From Alphaproteobacteria bacterium (GTDB lineage Bacteria; Pseudomonadota; Alphaproteobacteria; Sphingomonadales; Sphingomonadaceae), in assembly GCA_018823325.1 (NCBI GenBank), contig JAHJIJ010000009.1, forward strand, positions 1 through 64,000: DNA of 64,000 nt, read 5' to 3'. The stretch's first letter is position 1; each line of letters starts with the position of its first letter. Below the pieces are notes generated by a model. The model did not search any database and was not told where the DNA came from. It worked only from the letters and a program-made list of their open reading frames with translations. Both the position numbers and the translations under genes were made by a program. Positions 53,629 through 62,118 of the stretch are shown piece after piece.

Positions 53629-55571
53629 GCTTTCCGGCCTATCCTGACTATAAAGACAGTGGGGTTGCATGGTTGGGCGATGTGCCGAGCCATTGGACAA
53701 TAGGTCGTATCAAAGACCTGTTCGAGATCAGAAAACGGATTGCCGGAGAACTTGGCTATGATGTCCTTTCAATCACGCAATCAGGAATCCGCGTAAAGGA
53801 CGTCGAGAGCAACGACGGCCAACAGGCCATGGACTATTCCAAATATCAGCTCGTCTATCCTGGCGATTTCGCCATGAACCACATGGATTTGTTGACGGGT
53901 TGGATCGACATCGCCGCGCAGAATGGTGTGACAAGCCCGGACTATCGAGTATTCGCGGCTCGCAATCCTGCCACAATTAATGATCGCTTTTACCTGAGCG
54001 TCTTTCAGATGGCCTACACGGCTCGTCAGTTTTATCCTTTTGGTCAAGGCTCGTCACAACTAGGCAGATGGAGGTTGCCGACAGACGCATTCTATGCGTT
54101 CCCAATCCCTGTCCCTTCGGTCGCAGAACAAAGCGCAATCCACTCATTCCTTGACCGGGAAACGGCGAAGATCGATGCACTGGTGGCGGAGCAGGAGCGG
54201 TTGATCACGCTGTTGAGGGAAAAGCGGCACGCGGTCATCTCCCACGCCGTGACCAAGGGCCTCAACCCCGGCGCCCCCATGAAAGACAGTGGCATCGAAT
54301 GGCTCGGCGAAATCCCAGCGCATTGGGAAGTGCCCCCAGTCGGTTCGCTGCTCATGGAGTCGCCGTGTTACGGCGTGCTGGTTCCGGATGGTGATCCCGA
54401 GGGTGTTCCCATGTTGCGGATCACAGACATGCAGGACGGGTCTGCCCGACGCGATGCCTTGGTCACCATCTCCCCGGCCTTGTCGGCTCAGTATTCTCGA
54501 ACAATCGTTTCCGAGGGTGATCTACTCCTCTCAGTTGTCGGCACGATTGGAGAAAGCCTCATTGTCGATAGCCAGCTAGCCGGCGTCAACTTGTCCCGCG
54601 CTGTCGCTCGGCTTCAACCGAATGGTAATGCGTCGGCCCAATTCATGAGATGGATATTTCGGTCTACGATCCTCTCGCACTTCGTCGATATGACTTGCGT
54701 TGGCACCGCGCAGAAGGTTCTGAACATGGGCGCGTTGGCATCAATGCGAGTGCCACTCCCGTCAAAACAGGAACAAGACGAAATTGTTGAGCACCTTGGC
54801 AGGGCCATCGACATTTTAGAGAACCTGATTGCAACAGCCATTTCCACAATTTCCCTCCTGCAAGAACGTCGCACAGTCCTGATCTCTGCCGCTATCACGG
54901 GCAAAATCGACGTGCGTGCGCTGGCATCCCAGAGCAACGTCGTGCCTATCGACAGCGCCCGACCATCGATCCTGCCACCATTGCGGGCCGTGGTCGGAGC
55001 CTACGCCATCCGCGAACTTGGGCCGATGGGACGTATGGCCGTGATGAAGGCGGGCTATCTGGCCGAGGGCCACACCGGGTTCAGCGACCTGAACGGACGA
55101 TACGAACGCTTTGCGGCCGGTCCATATGACTCAAGTCTGATTGCGGCCATGGAGCGTGGTGCCGAGGAAATCTGCTCCATCGTGATCAATGAACCCCAAG
55201 ATGAGGGCAAGCCGGTCACTTACGATATTCCGAAGGGCTGTCAGCCTCCCCCCGACGCCTTATCGGCCTTGGTGGGGGAGGACCGCGCGCAGAGATTTCT
55301 CGCATTACTGTCCTTGCTCAAGGGTATCGGCAGGGACGGTGTGGAAGCGGCCGCCACGCTCTACGCCGTGTGGAACGATCTGCTCGCCGCCGGGAAAGCC
55401 GCCGATGCCAATGCCATCTGCAACGGCGTTCTCAACGACTGGCACCCTGAAAAGGCCAAGAAGTTCAAGCGCGCCGATCTGGATCATTGGTTAGATTGGA
55501 TGCGCCGGAACCGCCTTGTGCCGGATGGCTCGGCACCGCGAACCGATAACCAAGGAAGCCTGTTCGCATGA
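53625..55571 (+). CDS. hsdS: Type I restriction-modification specificity subunit with C-terminal extension
   Basis: A 648-residue specificity subunit, longer than the usual 400-460. Two target-recognition domains are introduced by the repeated openings [17 protein letters not shown] (residues about 5-21) and [16 protein letters not shown] (about 220), each followed by long helical spacers ([27 protein letters not shown]). From about residue 445 comes an unusual extension with [32 protein letters not shown] and a final helical part ending near GSLFA. Similar AGPYD-type tails occur in some other HsdS proteins. GTG start overlaps hsdM. Confidence 0.93.
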   Translation: MSFPAYPDYKDSGVAWLGDVPSHWTIGRIKDLFEIRKRIAGELGYDVLSITQSGIRVKDVESNDGQQAMDYSKYQLVYPGDFAMNHMDLLTGWIDIAAQNGVTSPDYRVFAARNPATINDRFYLSVFQMAYTARQFYPFGQGSSQLGRWRLPTDAFYAFPIPVPSVAEQSAIHSFLDRETAKIDALVAEQERLITLLREKRHAVISHAVTKGLNPGAPMKDSGIEWLGEIPAHWEVPPVGSLLMESPCYGVLVPDGDPEGVPMLRITDMQDGSARRDALVTISPALSAQYSRTIVSEGDLLLSVVGTIGESLIVDSQLAGVNLSRAVARLQPNGNASAQFMRWIFRSTILSHFVDMTCVGTAQKVLNMGALASMRVPLPSKQEQDEIVEHLGRAIDILENLIATAISTISLLQERRTVLISAAITGKIDVRALASQSNVVPIDSARPSILPPLRAVVGAYAIRELGPMGRMAVMKAGYLAEGHTGFSDLNGRYERFAAGPYDSSLIAAMERGAEEICSIVINEPQDEGKPVTYDIPKGCQPPPDALSALVGEDRAQRFLALLSLLKGIGRDGVEAAATLYAVWNDLLAAGKAADANAICNGVLNDWHPEKAKKFKRADLDHWLDWMRRNRLVPDGSAPRTDNQGSLFA

Positions 55572-55590
55572 GCAGCCGGAGCCTGACCTG

Positions 55591-56673
55591 ATGGCGATCT
55601 ATGCCCTTACCAACGAACAGCTCGTTCCCGTGTCGGCGACCAGTTTCACCGCTGAGAATATCCACGAGCGGCGGCATATCCAGCAACTGCTGAAAGCCAA
55701 TATCGCGGTGCTCGACGAGGGCCTGATGGTGATCGCCGAGGAGTTCGGCGAATGGGTCGACAGTTCGCGGCGGATCGATCTGCTGTGCATCGACACGGAT
55801 GCCAATCTTGTGGTCGTCGAACTGAAACGCACCGAGGATGGCGGGCACATGGAGCTACAGGCCCTGCGCTATGCGGCCATGATCTCCGCCATGACGTTCG
55901 AGCAACTGGTTGATACCCACGCCCGCTATCGCAATCCCGGCCCACCGGACCTTGATGGGGCGCAGGCGGCAATCCTCGATTTCCTCGGCTGGGCTAGCCC
56001 GGATGAAGACCAATTCGGCCAGGACACGCGGATCATCCTGGCATCCGCCAATTTCAGCAAGGAGCTGACCACAGCTGTCCTGTGGCTGCGGGATCGGGAC
56101 ATCGACATCCGCTGTGTGCGGCTACAGCCTTATCGCATGGCTGATGGCCCCATCCTGCTCGATGTGCAGCAATTGATCCCCCTGCCCGAAACCGCCAGCT
56201 TCCAGACCCAGATCGGCGTCAAACGACAGGCCGAACGGAAACAGCGCTCGGAAAGGCACGACATCCGCTTGGAGTTCTGGACGCAACTCCTGCCCTTGGC
56301 CGCGCAGCACACCTCGCTGCATTCCGGCCGCAGTCCTACCAAGGATAACTGGATCGGCGCATCGGCGGGGCGGCAGGGCTTCACCTACAATTACAACATC
56401 CGGCAGCGCGATTCACAGGTCCACCTCTGGATTGCGGACGACGAAGCGGCCTTTCACCAGCTTGAGGGGGACAAGCTCCAGATCGAACAGGAGTTCGGCC
56501 GCTCGCTGATCTGGAAAAAGGAGGATGGCCAAAAAGGCACCCTGATCGGCGCGCTGGTCGATGGCGGATACCGCTCCGACCGGGAGGACTGGCCGAAGGT
56601 TCAGCGCGATCTAGTGGATGCCATGGTGAAACTAGAACAGGTGCTGAAACCACGTCTGGCACGGCTGGGATAG
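55591..56673 (+). CDS. PD-(D/E)XK nuclease-like protein with DUF4268 C-terminus
   Basis: A 360-residue protein. Residues SSRRIDLLCID (Asp63) and NLVVVELKRTED (Glu77, Lys79) form a NucS/PD-(D/E)XK-type nuclease motif, followed by a helix GGHMELQALRYAAMISAM. The C-terminal third (RLEFWTQLLPLAAQHTSLHSG ... GFTYNYNIRQRDSQVHLWI) resembles DUF4268. It is 19 bp after hsdS and 9 bp before hsdR, so it belongs to the hsd operon but is not a standard subunit. An accessory restriction or anti-phage nuclease is likely. The ATG at 55591 is chosen because the nuclease fold follows directly; activity is inferred. Confidence 0.75.
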   Translation: MAIYALTNEQLVPVSATSFTAENIHERRHIQQLLKANIAVLDEGLMVIAEEFGEWVDSSRRIDLLCIDTDANLVVVELKRTEDGGHMELQALRYAAMISAMTFEQLVDTHARYRNPGPPDLDGAQAAILDFLGWASPDEDQFGQDTRIILASANFSKELTTAVLWLRDRDIDIRCVRLQPYRMADGPILLDVQQLIPLPETASFQTQIGVKRQAERKQRSERHDIRLEFWTQLLPLAAQHTSLHSGRSPTKDNWIGASAGRQGFTYNYNIRQRDSQVHLWIADDEAAFHQLEGDKLQIEQEFGRSLIWKKEDGQKGTLIGALVDGGYRSDREDWPKVQRDLVDAMVKLEQVLKPRLARLG

Positions 56674-56682
56674 GACGGCCGC

Positions 56683-59600
56683 ATGAACCTCCACAAGGAA
56701 ATCAGCTTCGAGGACGAAATCTGCGCCGATCTGGACGCGGCCGGCTGGCTTTATGAAGAGGGTTCGGCCGTTTGCTACGACAGGGCGCGCGCGCTGTTTC
56801 CCGAAGACGTGCAGACTTGGCTTGAAGCGACCCAGCCGCAGGCATGGGAGGCGCTGACCAAAGCACATGGCCATGCGGCTATTGACGTGCTGTGCGACCG
56901 GCTGCGCAAATCGCTCAACGATCGCGGGACGCTGGATGTCCTGCGCTATGGCGTGGAACTGATTGGCGTGAAGGGTCTGGTCAGCCTGGCGCAATTCGCT
57001 CCGGCCTCCGGCATGAACCCGGACATCGTAGCGCGATATGAGGCCAATCGCCTGCGTGTGGTGCGCCAGCTGCGCTATTCCAAGGCCAATGAGAACTGCA
57101 TCGACATCGGCCTGTTCCTGAACGGGATTCCCGTTGCCACCGCCGAGTTGAAAACGGATTTCACGCAGTCGGTTGGCGACGCGATTGACCAATACAAGTT
57201 CGACCGCTCCCCTCGGGGAGAGCCGTTGCTGGCCTTCGCGAGCGGGGCGCTCGTCCATTTCGCGGTCAGCAACCGCGATGTGATGATGACCACCAAGCTG
57301 GAGGCCGGTGCCACGCGCTTCCTCCCCTTCAATCGCGGCAATCAAGGCGGTGCGGGCAACCCGGTGGGCGGCCCCGGCCATCCGACAGCCTATCTCTGGC
57401 AGGAGGTCTGGCAGCGGGATAGCTGGCTGGAAATCATCGGCCGCTACATGATCGCCCGGCGCGACAAGAAGAAGCAGATCAGTGGGATCATCTTCCCCCG
57501 CTACCATCAACTCGACGCCACCCGCCAACTGCGGGCGCAGGTAAAGTCGGAAGGGGCTGGCGGCCGGTTCCTGATTCAGCACAGCGCCGGATCGGGCAAG
57601 ACCAACTCCATCGCGTGGTCGGCCCATTTTCTGGCCGATCTGCACGACGATCAGGACGGCAAGATTTTCTCTAGCGTCATCGTGGTGTCCGACCGCAACG
57701 TCATTGACGCCCAGTTGCAGGAAGCCCTGTTCGAGTTCGAGCGGACCAAGGGCGTTGTGGCCACCATCACCAGCGACGGCGGGAGCAAGAGCGCGGCGCT
57801 GGCCGAGGCGCTGGACGCGGGCAAGAAAATCATCGTCTGCACCATGCAGACGTTCCCCTTCGCTCTGGAGGCCGTGCGGGAACGCGCGGCCACACAGGGC
57901 AAGCGCTTCGCCGTGATTGCCGACGAGGCCCACAGCAGCCAGGCCGGGGAAACCGCCGCCAAACTCAAGGCCGTGCTGACACCGGAGGAGATCGAAGAAA
58001 TCAGCGACGGCGGGGAAATCAGCACCGAAGATCTTCTGGCTGCGCAGATGGCCGCGCGCGCTTCTGCGGACGGGGTGACCTATGTTGCCTTCACCGCGAC
58101 GCCGAAGTCAAAAACGATGGAGTTGTTCGGCCGTCGGCCTTACCCGGAATTGCCCGTCAGCGAGAAGAACAAGCCTGCGCCGTTCCATGTCTATTCGATG
58201 CGGCAGGCGATCGAGGAGGGGTTCATCCTCGACGTGCTGAAAAATTACACCCCCTATCGGCTGGCCTTCAAACTGGCCAACGGCGGCGAGGAATGGGACG
58301 AGCAGGAGGTAGAGAGAAGCGCGGCCATGAAAGGCATCATGCGCTGGGTCCGCCTCCACCCCTACAACATCGCGCAGAAAGTGCAGATTGTCGTCGAGCA
58401 TTTCCGCGAGAATATCGCCCCGTTGCTGGACGGCAAGGCCAAGGCGATGGTCGTGCTGGGCAGTCGGCTGGAGGCAGTGCGGTGGCAGATCGCCATCGAG
58501 AAATACATCAAATCGCAGGGCTACAAGATGGCCACGCTTGTGGCATTCTCCGGGGAGGTGAACGATCCCGAAGGCACGGGCGAACCTCTATCGGAAACCA
58601 GCGCCAGGCTTAATCCCGGCCTGAGGGGCCGTGACATCCGCGACGCCTTCACCGACGAGGATTGCAAGATTTTGCTCGTCGCCAACAAGTTCCAGACAGG
58701 CTTCGACCAGCCGCTTCTTTGCGGAATGTATGTTGATCGCCGTCTGGCCGGCATTCAGGCGGTGCAGACCCTATCGCGCCTCAACCGCGCGCATCCGGGC
58801 AAGGATACCACCTATATCCTCGATTTCGTGAACAGCTCGGAAGAAGTGCTCAAGGCCTTCCGGCAATACTACGAAACGGCCGAAATCGAGGCGGCGACCG
58901 ATCCTAACCTGATCTTCGATCTGCGCGCCAAGCTGGATGCTTCCGGCCACTATGATCAATATGAAATCGACCGGCTGGTGTCAGTGGAACTCGATCCTTC
59001 CGCGACGCAGGGCCAGTTGATCGCAGCGCTTGAGCCGGTGGCCCAGCGCCTCCTCCATCTGTTCAAGGAGGCCCAGGAACGGTTCAAGGCGGCAAAGGAC
59101 AAAACGGAGAAGGATGAAGCCCGCGACGAAATGAACGCCCTGATCCTGTTCCGCAACGACATGGGCGGGTTTGTTCGTATCTACACATTCCTGTCGCAGA
59201 TTTTCGATTATGCCAGCACCGAAATCGAAAAGCGCTTCCTGTTCTACAAGCGCCTGATTCCGCTGCTGCAATTCGGCCGAGAGCGCGAAGGTGTGGACTT
59301 GTCCGGCGTGAAGCTGACCCACCACAACCTCAAGGATCAGGGCAAACGAAACCTGTCGATGGGCGGCGATCCAGTGCTGTTGCCGCCGATCACCGGCGTC
59401 GGCTCGGGGAGCGTTCAGGACAAGGAGAAGGCCCTGCTGGCGGACATCATCGCCAAGGTGAACGATCTGTTCGAAGGCGAACTCACCGACGACGATCAAC
59501 TAATCTACGTAAACAACGTGATCAAGGGTAAGCTGCTGGAGTCCGAAGCCCTGCGGGTTCAGGCGCAGAACAACACCAAGGCCCAGTTCGCCGCATCGCC

Positions 59601-59757
59601 GACATTGTCGAACGAAATCCTCAATGCGGTGATGGACGCCCTCGCCGCTCACGAAACGATGAGCAGCCAAGCACTGCAGAGCCAGAAGATTCGTGATGGC
59701 CTAAAGGAAATCCTGCTCGGGCCAGGGGAACTCTACGAAACGCTCCGCAAGGAATGA
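56683..59757 (+). CDS. hsdR: Type I restriction endonuclease and DNA translocase subunit
   Basis: A 1024-residue HsdR. The nuclease motif is in IDIGLFLNGIPVATAELKTD (Glu154-x-Lys156), the Walker A in HSAGSGKTNSI near residue 303, and DEAH at 413 (VIADEAHSSQAGET), then superfamily 2 helicase motifs (YVAFTATPKSKTMELFG, FQTGFDQPLLCGMYVDRRL, AVQTLSRLNRAHPGKD). It translocates and cuts unmethylated DNA. Co-operonic with hsdM, hsdS and the nuclease-like gene. Confidence 0.96.
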   Translation: MNLHKEISFEDEICADLDAAGWLYEEGSAVCYDRARALFPEDVQTWLEATQPQAWEALTKAHGHAAIDVLCDRLRKSLNDRGTLDVLRYGVELIGVKGLVSLAQFAPASGMNPDIVARYEANRLRVVRQLRYSKANENCIDIGLFLNGIPVATAELKTDFTQSVGDAIDQYKFDRSPRGEPLLAFASGALVHFAVSNRDVMMTTKLEAGATRFLPFNRGNQGGAGNPVGGPGHPTAYLWQEVWQRDSWLEIIGRYMIARRDKKKQISGIIFPRYHQLDATRQLRAQVKSEGAGGRFLIQHSAGSGKTNSIAWSAHFLADLHDDQDGKIFSSVIVVSDRNVIDAQLQEALFEFERTKGVVATITSDGGSKSAALAEALDAGKKIIVCTMQTFPFALEAVRERAATQGKRFAVIADEAHSSQAGETAAKLKAVLTPEEIEEISDGGEISTEDLLAAQMAARASADGVTYVAFTATPKSKTMELFGRRPYPELPVSEKNKPAPFHVYSMRQAIEEGFILDVLKNYTPYRLAFKLANGGEEWDEQEVERSAAMKGIMRWVRLHPYNIAQKVQIVVEHFRENIAPLLDGKAKAMVVLGSRLEAVRWQIAIEKYIKSQGYKMATLVAFSGEVNDPEGTGEPLSETSARLNPGLRGRDIRDAFTDEDCKILLVANKFQTGFDQPLLCGMYVDRRLAGIQAVQTLSRLNRAHPGKDTTYILDFVNSSEEVLKAFRQYYETAEIEAATDPNLIFDLRAKLDASGHYDQYEIDRLVSVELDPSATQGQLIAALEPVAQRLLHLFKEAQERFKAAKDKTEKDEARDEMNALILFRNDMGGFVRIYTFLSQIFDYASTEIEKRFLFYKRLIPLLQFGREREGVDLSGVKLTHHNLKDQGKRNLSMGGDPVLLPPITGVGSGSVQDKEKALLADIIAKVNDLFEGELTDDDQLIYVNNVIKGKLLESEALRVQAQNNTKAQFAASPTLSNEILNAVMDALAAHETMSSQALQSQKIRDGLKEILLGPGELYETLRKE

Positions 59758-59770
59758 TTGCGGTAGTCGA

Positions 59771-60082
59771 TCAACGGCTTCCATCGGATTCTTGCGAGAC
59801 AGCCTCTTTCACGGGAGTGGACGCCCCTAGCAATTGCGCATTGGCGCACGCCGCGTCAGCGGACGTGTGCCAGAAATTGAATTGCTCCATGTCATTGGCG
59901 TCAAAATAGGCTTCCTGCACAGCCTTTGTCGCGACGCAAAGTTCGCCAAAGGTGCCATTTTCTTGGACCCAATCGTGGCGTCGCTTCGCCTTTTCGATTG
60001 CACTTTCCCCGCAGGCCGTGATCGACAACGACATTAGCCCGACAAACAAAGCCACGCGCACTCTGGTGTTCCCATGTTGCAC
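59771..60082 (-). CDS. Small lipoprotein of unknown function
   Basis: A 103-residue product if started at the GTG at 60082 (MQHGNTRVRVALFVGLMSLSITACGES), which gives a clear lipobox SITAC; an ATG at 60133 is also open. The mature part is small and helical (EKAKRRHDWVQENGTFGELCVATKAVQEAYFDANDMEQFNFWH). It is antisense to and ends 13 bp from the hsdR stop, i.e. transcribed convergently. Not assigned; could be a cargo gene of the island. Confidence 0.55.
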   Translation of the reverse strand: MQHGNTRVRVALFVGLMSLSITACGESAIEKAKRRHDWVQENGTFGELCVATKAVQEAYFDANDMEQFNFWHTSADAACANAQLLGASTPVKEAVSQESDGSR

Positions 60083-60827
60083 CGCTCCGTCCCGCCAGCC
60101 GGGACGGTTGATCGACGCGAACACAGGGCACACGCCTCCCGCGTATTCCCTTTCGGTATTGTATTTCGCAGGCCGCCCGACCTGAAGGCCGAGAGTCCTG
60201 TGTTCGCCGCCGATTGCGGGCTGCCCCTTCCGATCAAAGTCGGGACAGCGAGCGTATGTTTATGGAAGGAACGCCTATTTGTCCATTCGTTGGAGGGCGG
60301 CCGCTGTTCGTCGCCCATCGCCAGCGTAGCGTTTCTTGAACCGACTCTGGCCGCCGGACGCACCCAAATGGAAACACGGCAATCCGACTTAGTCAGATTG
60401 TCTCAGGAGCGCGCGGAGCAATGGCCGTCCAAGACAGCATCCCAACGGCTCGAAACACCTGGTCGTCACTGCTAGCCCAATACAGCAGTCTAGGAAGGCG
60501 AGCGGCAGGCCAGGCCCACCCTGTCGACGGCGGCGGAATGGTCATGACTCGCGCGCGCCCGCGCGCGCATGATTGTCGTTCATGGGACGAGATTGGCTTT
60601 TTGGCTAGCGAATTGCCCCGCAGTTGCCCCGCCGCCATAAATCATAAGATGGAGACGAAAATCACCTGATCACTCAAGGGCTTTCCACGAGCGATCCACT
60701 GATTGCTTATCAGCATCTCGCCACGTCCTTGAAGTGTATGAGCGCGCCGATGGACGCTATTTTGCCCTCCCGCGATCAGACGAGATCGACCATCCGAACG
60801 AATGCCCAATGGTGTTATAGGGGCACT
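60083..60827. other. 745-bp stretch without a convincing gene
   Basis: Short open frames exist here but none has a recognisable domain, good ribosome-binding site or codon pattern like its neighbours. The stretch holds a TTGCCCC-GCAG-TTGCCCC pair (60613-60630) and the left copy of an imperfect direct repeat with an alternating CG run (60551-60585). It may be a regulatory or recombination region. Confidence 0.6.
60551..60585. repeat. Left copy of imperfect direct repeat flanking the PIN-like gene
   Basis: An alternating CG run (60551-60568) followed by GATTGTCGTTCATGG (60571-60585). A near-copy lies at 62040-62068. Confidence 0.6.
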
Positions 60828-61946
60828 ATGGTTTCGATTGAGCAGCACTTGGCGAATCCGCATGTCTCGATTGAGGCGCACATCGGACACCGCTGCCAAG
60901 AGTTAGCTGCTGATCTTGTGACCAGACGACCGATATATCTCGACTTCCGCTTCTGGGTGATTGCCCGCGAGGTGCGCGCGGGGATTCGAAACGACCCATT
61001 CGAACGGAAGTTGGTGCATCATCTTGAGCGCCTCGCACGGCAAGGTAAAATATTCTGCCCGATCTCGGCGACCACGTTCGTCGAGCTTATGAAAATTGGC
61101 GACGATCTGCGTCGCCGGGCGACCTTGGATGTAATTGAGGAACTGAGTCACGGTGTCTCACTTATGCCGGAGCCTGACCGCGTCGAAGATGAGCTTGAGA
61201 CAATCTTTCGCGTCGCATTGACATCGAAGCCGACAGCTCTCCGTCGCGTCTGGACCCGGCTCGCCTATGTCATGGGTAATTTCCATGTGAGCGATAACCG
61301 CTTTCCACCAGACGTCGAGTTGGCGATCCAGAAGGCATTCTTCGATCATGTATGGGAGCGACCTCTCAGTGAGGTCGCCGCAAGCATTGACCGTGCAGAG
61401 TTTGATATGTCCGGCGAAATGGCGTCGCTCGCTGAAAAGCTTAACGAAGGGAATCGGATCCATCAGTCTGAAATGACTTCCTTCGAAGCTGTCCTAGGCA
61501 CTGAAACAAGAGGCGTCTCGGAGATAGCAGAGCCGATCTTCGGACAGCTTGTTGCACGTCTCGGGGACTTTCGGTCCGATCAAGCACGCTCCGAACAGTC
61601 GGTGCGAATCGCGACCAATTTCGTGCAAGCCATCCTGTCTGGCGAGCATCGAAACAAGCTGCCAACAATCCACGTGCACGCAAGTTTACAGGCTCTGTTT
61701 CGCTGGGAATACCGAAGCAAAAAAATAACGGGAAATGACCTGTTCGACTTTGGCCATGCAGCTGCAGCCCTCGGGTATTGCGATGCATTTTTCACCGAGG
61801 CCGGCATCACCCGGGCAATTGCACATCCTCGCATCAATCTGGGCACTCTTTACGGCTGCTTTGTCACTAATGATGTTGAGCAAGCGTTGGGCTATCTTCA
61901 AGCGTTGTCAGGCGCGGAAGTGCCCAGCTCCGAGTCACGACGTTAG
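60828..61946 (+). CDS. PIN-like nuclease candidate, 372 residues
   Basis: No close family is recognised, but acidic residues fall in PIN-fold order: Asp39 in RRPIYLDFRFW, Glu86 in ISATTFVELMK, Asp304 and Asp307 in GNDLFDFGHAAAALGYCDAFFTEA, with Asp319 and Glu324 after them. PIN domains usually span 130-150 residues, so this is a larger, divergent form with a helical insert. The ATG at 60828 is preferred (MVSIEQHLANPHVSIEAHIGHRC); an upstream ATG at 60729 starts inside a different codon-use region. It sits alone on the plus strand between direct repeats and near a restriction system. A defence or toxin-like RNase role is inferred, not shown. Confidence 0.6.
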   Translation: MVSIEQHLANPHVSIEAHIGHRCQELAADLVTRRPIYLDFRFWVIAREVRAGIRNDPFERKLVHHLERLARQGKIFCPISATTFVELMKIGDDLRRRATLDVIEELSHGVSLMPEPDRVEDELETIFRVALTSKPTALRRVWTRLAYVMGNFHVSDNRFPPDVELAIQKAFFDHVWERPLSEVAASIDRAEFDMSGEMASLAEKLNEGNRIHQSEMTSFEAVLGTETRGVSEIAEPIFGQLVARLGDFRSDQARSEQSVRIATNFVQAILSGEHRNKLPTIHVHASLQALFRWEYRSKKITGNDLFDFGHAAAALGYCDAFFTEAGITRAIAHPRINLGTLYGCFVTNDVEQALGYLQALSGAEVPSSESRR

Positions 61947-62039
61947 GCACCTAGCGCAGCCATCCACGCCAGTCCCGCCATGATGGTAATTTGGCGCGAA
62001 TAGTCCAAAGTGGCGCGACTGCTAGATAGCCCTATGATC

Positions 62040-62068
62040 CCGCGCGCGCGCGCGTGATTGTCGCTCAT
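62040..62068. repeat. Right copy of imperfect direct repeat flanking the PIN-like gene
   Basis: Alternating CG run (62041-62052) and GATTGTCGCTCATGG (62054-62068), one base different from the left copy's 15-base core. The PIN-like gene lies between the copies. Confidence 0.6.
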
Positions 62069-62118
62069 GGCAGCATTGCCTATTTCTACCCCGAGGATCA
62101 GATCAGGCCTTCTCCGGC

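Noticed and set aside
60074-60475. Small plus-strand gene after the lipoprotein
   Set aside because: It overlaps the lipoprotein start, lacks a good ribosome-binding site and shows no domain or normal codon pattern.
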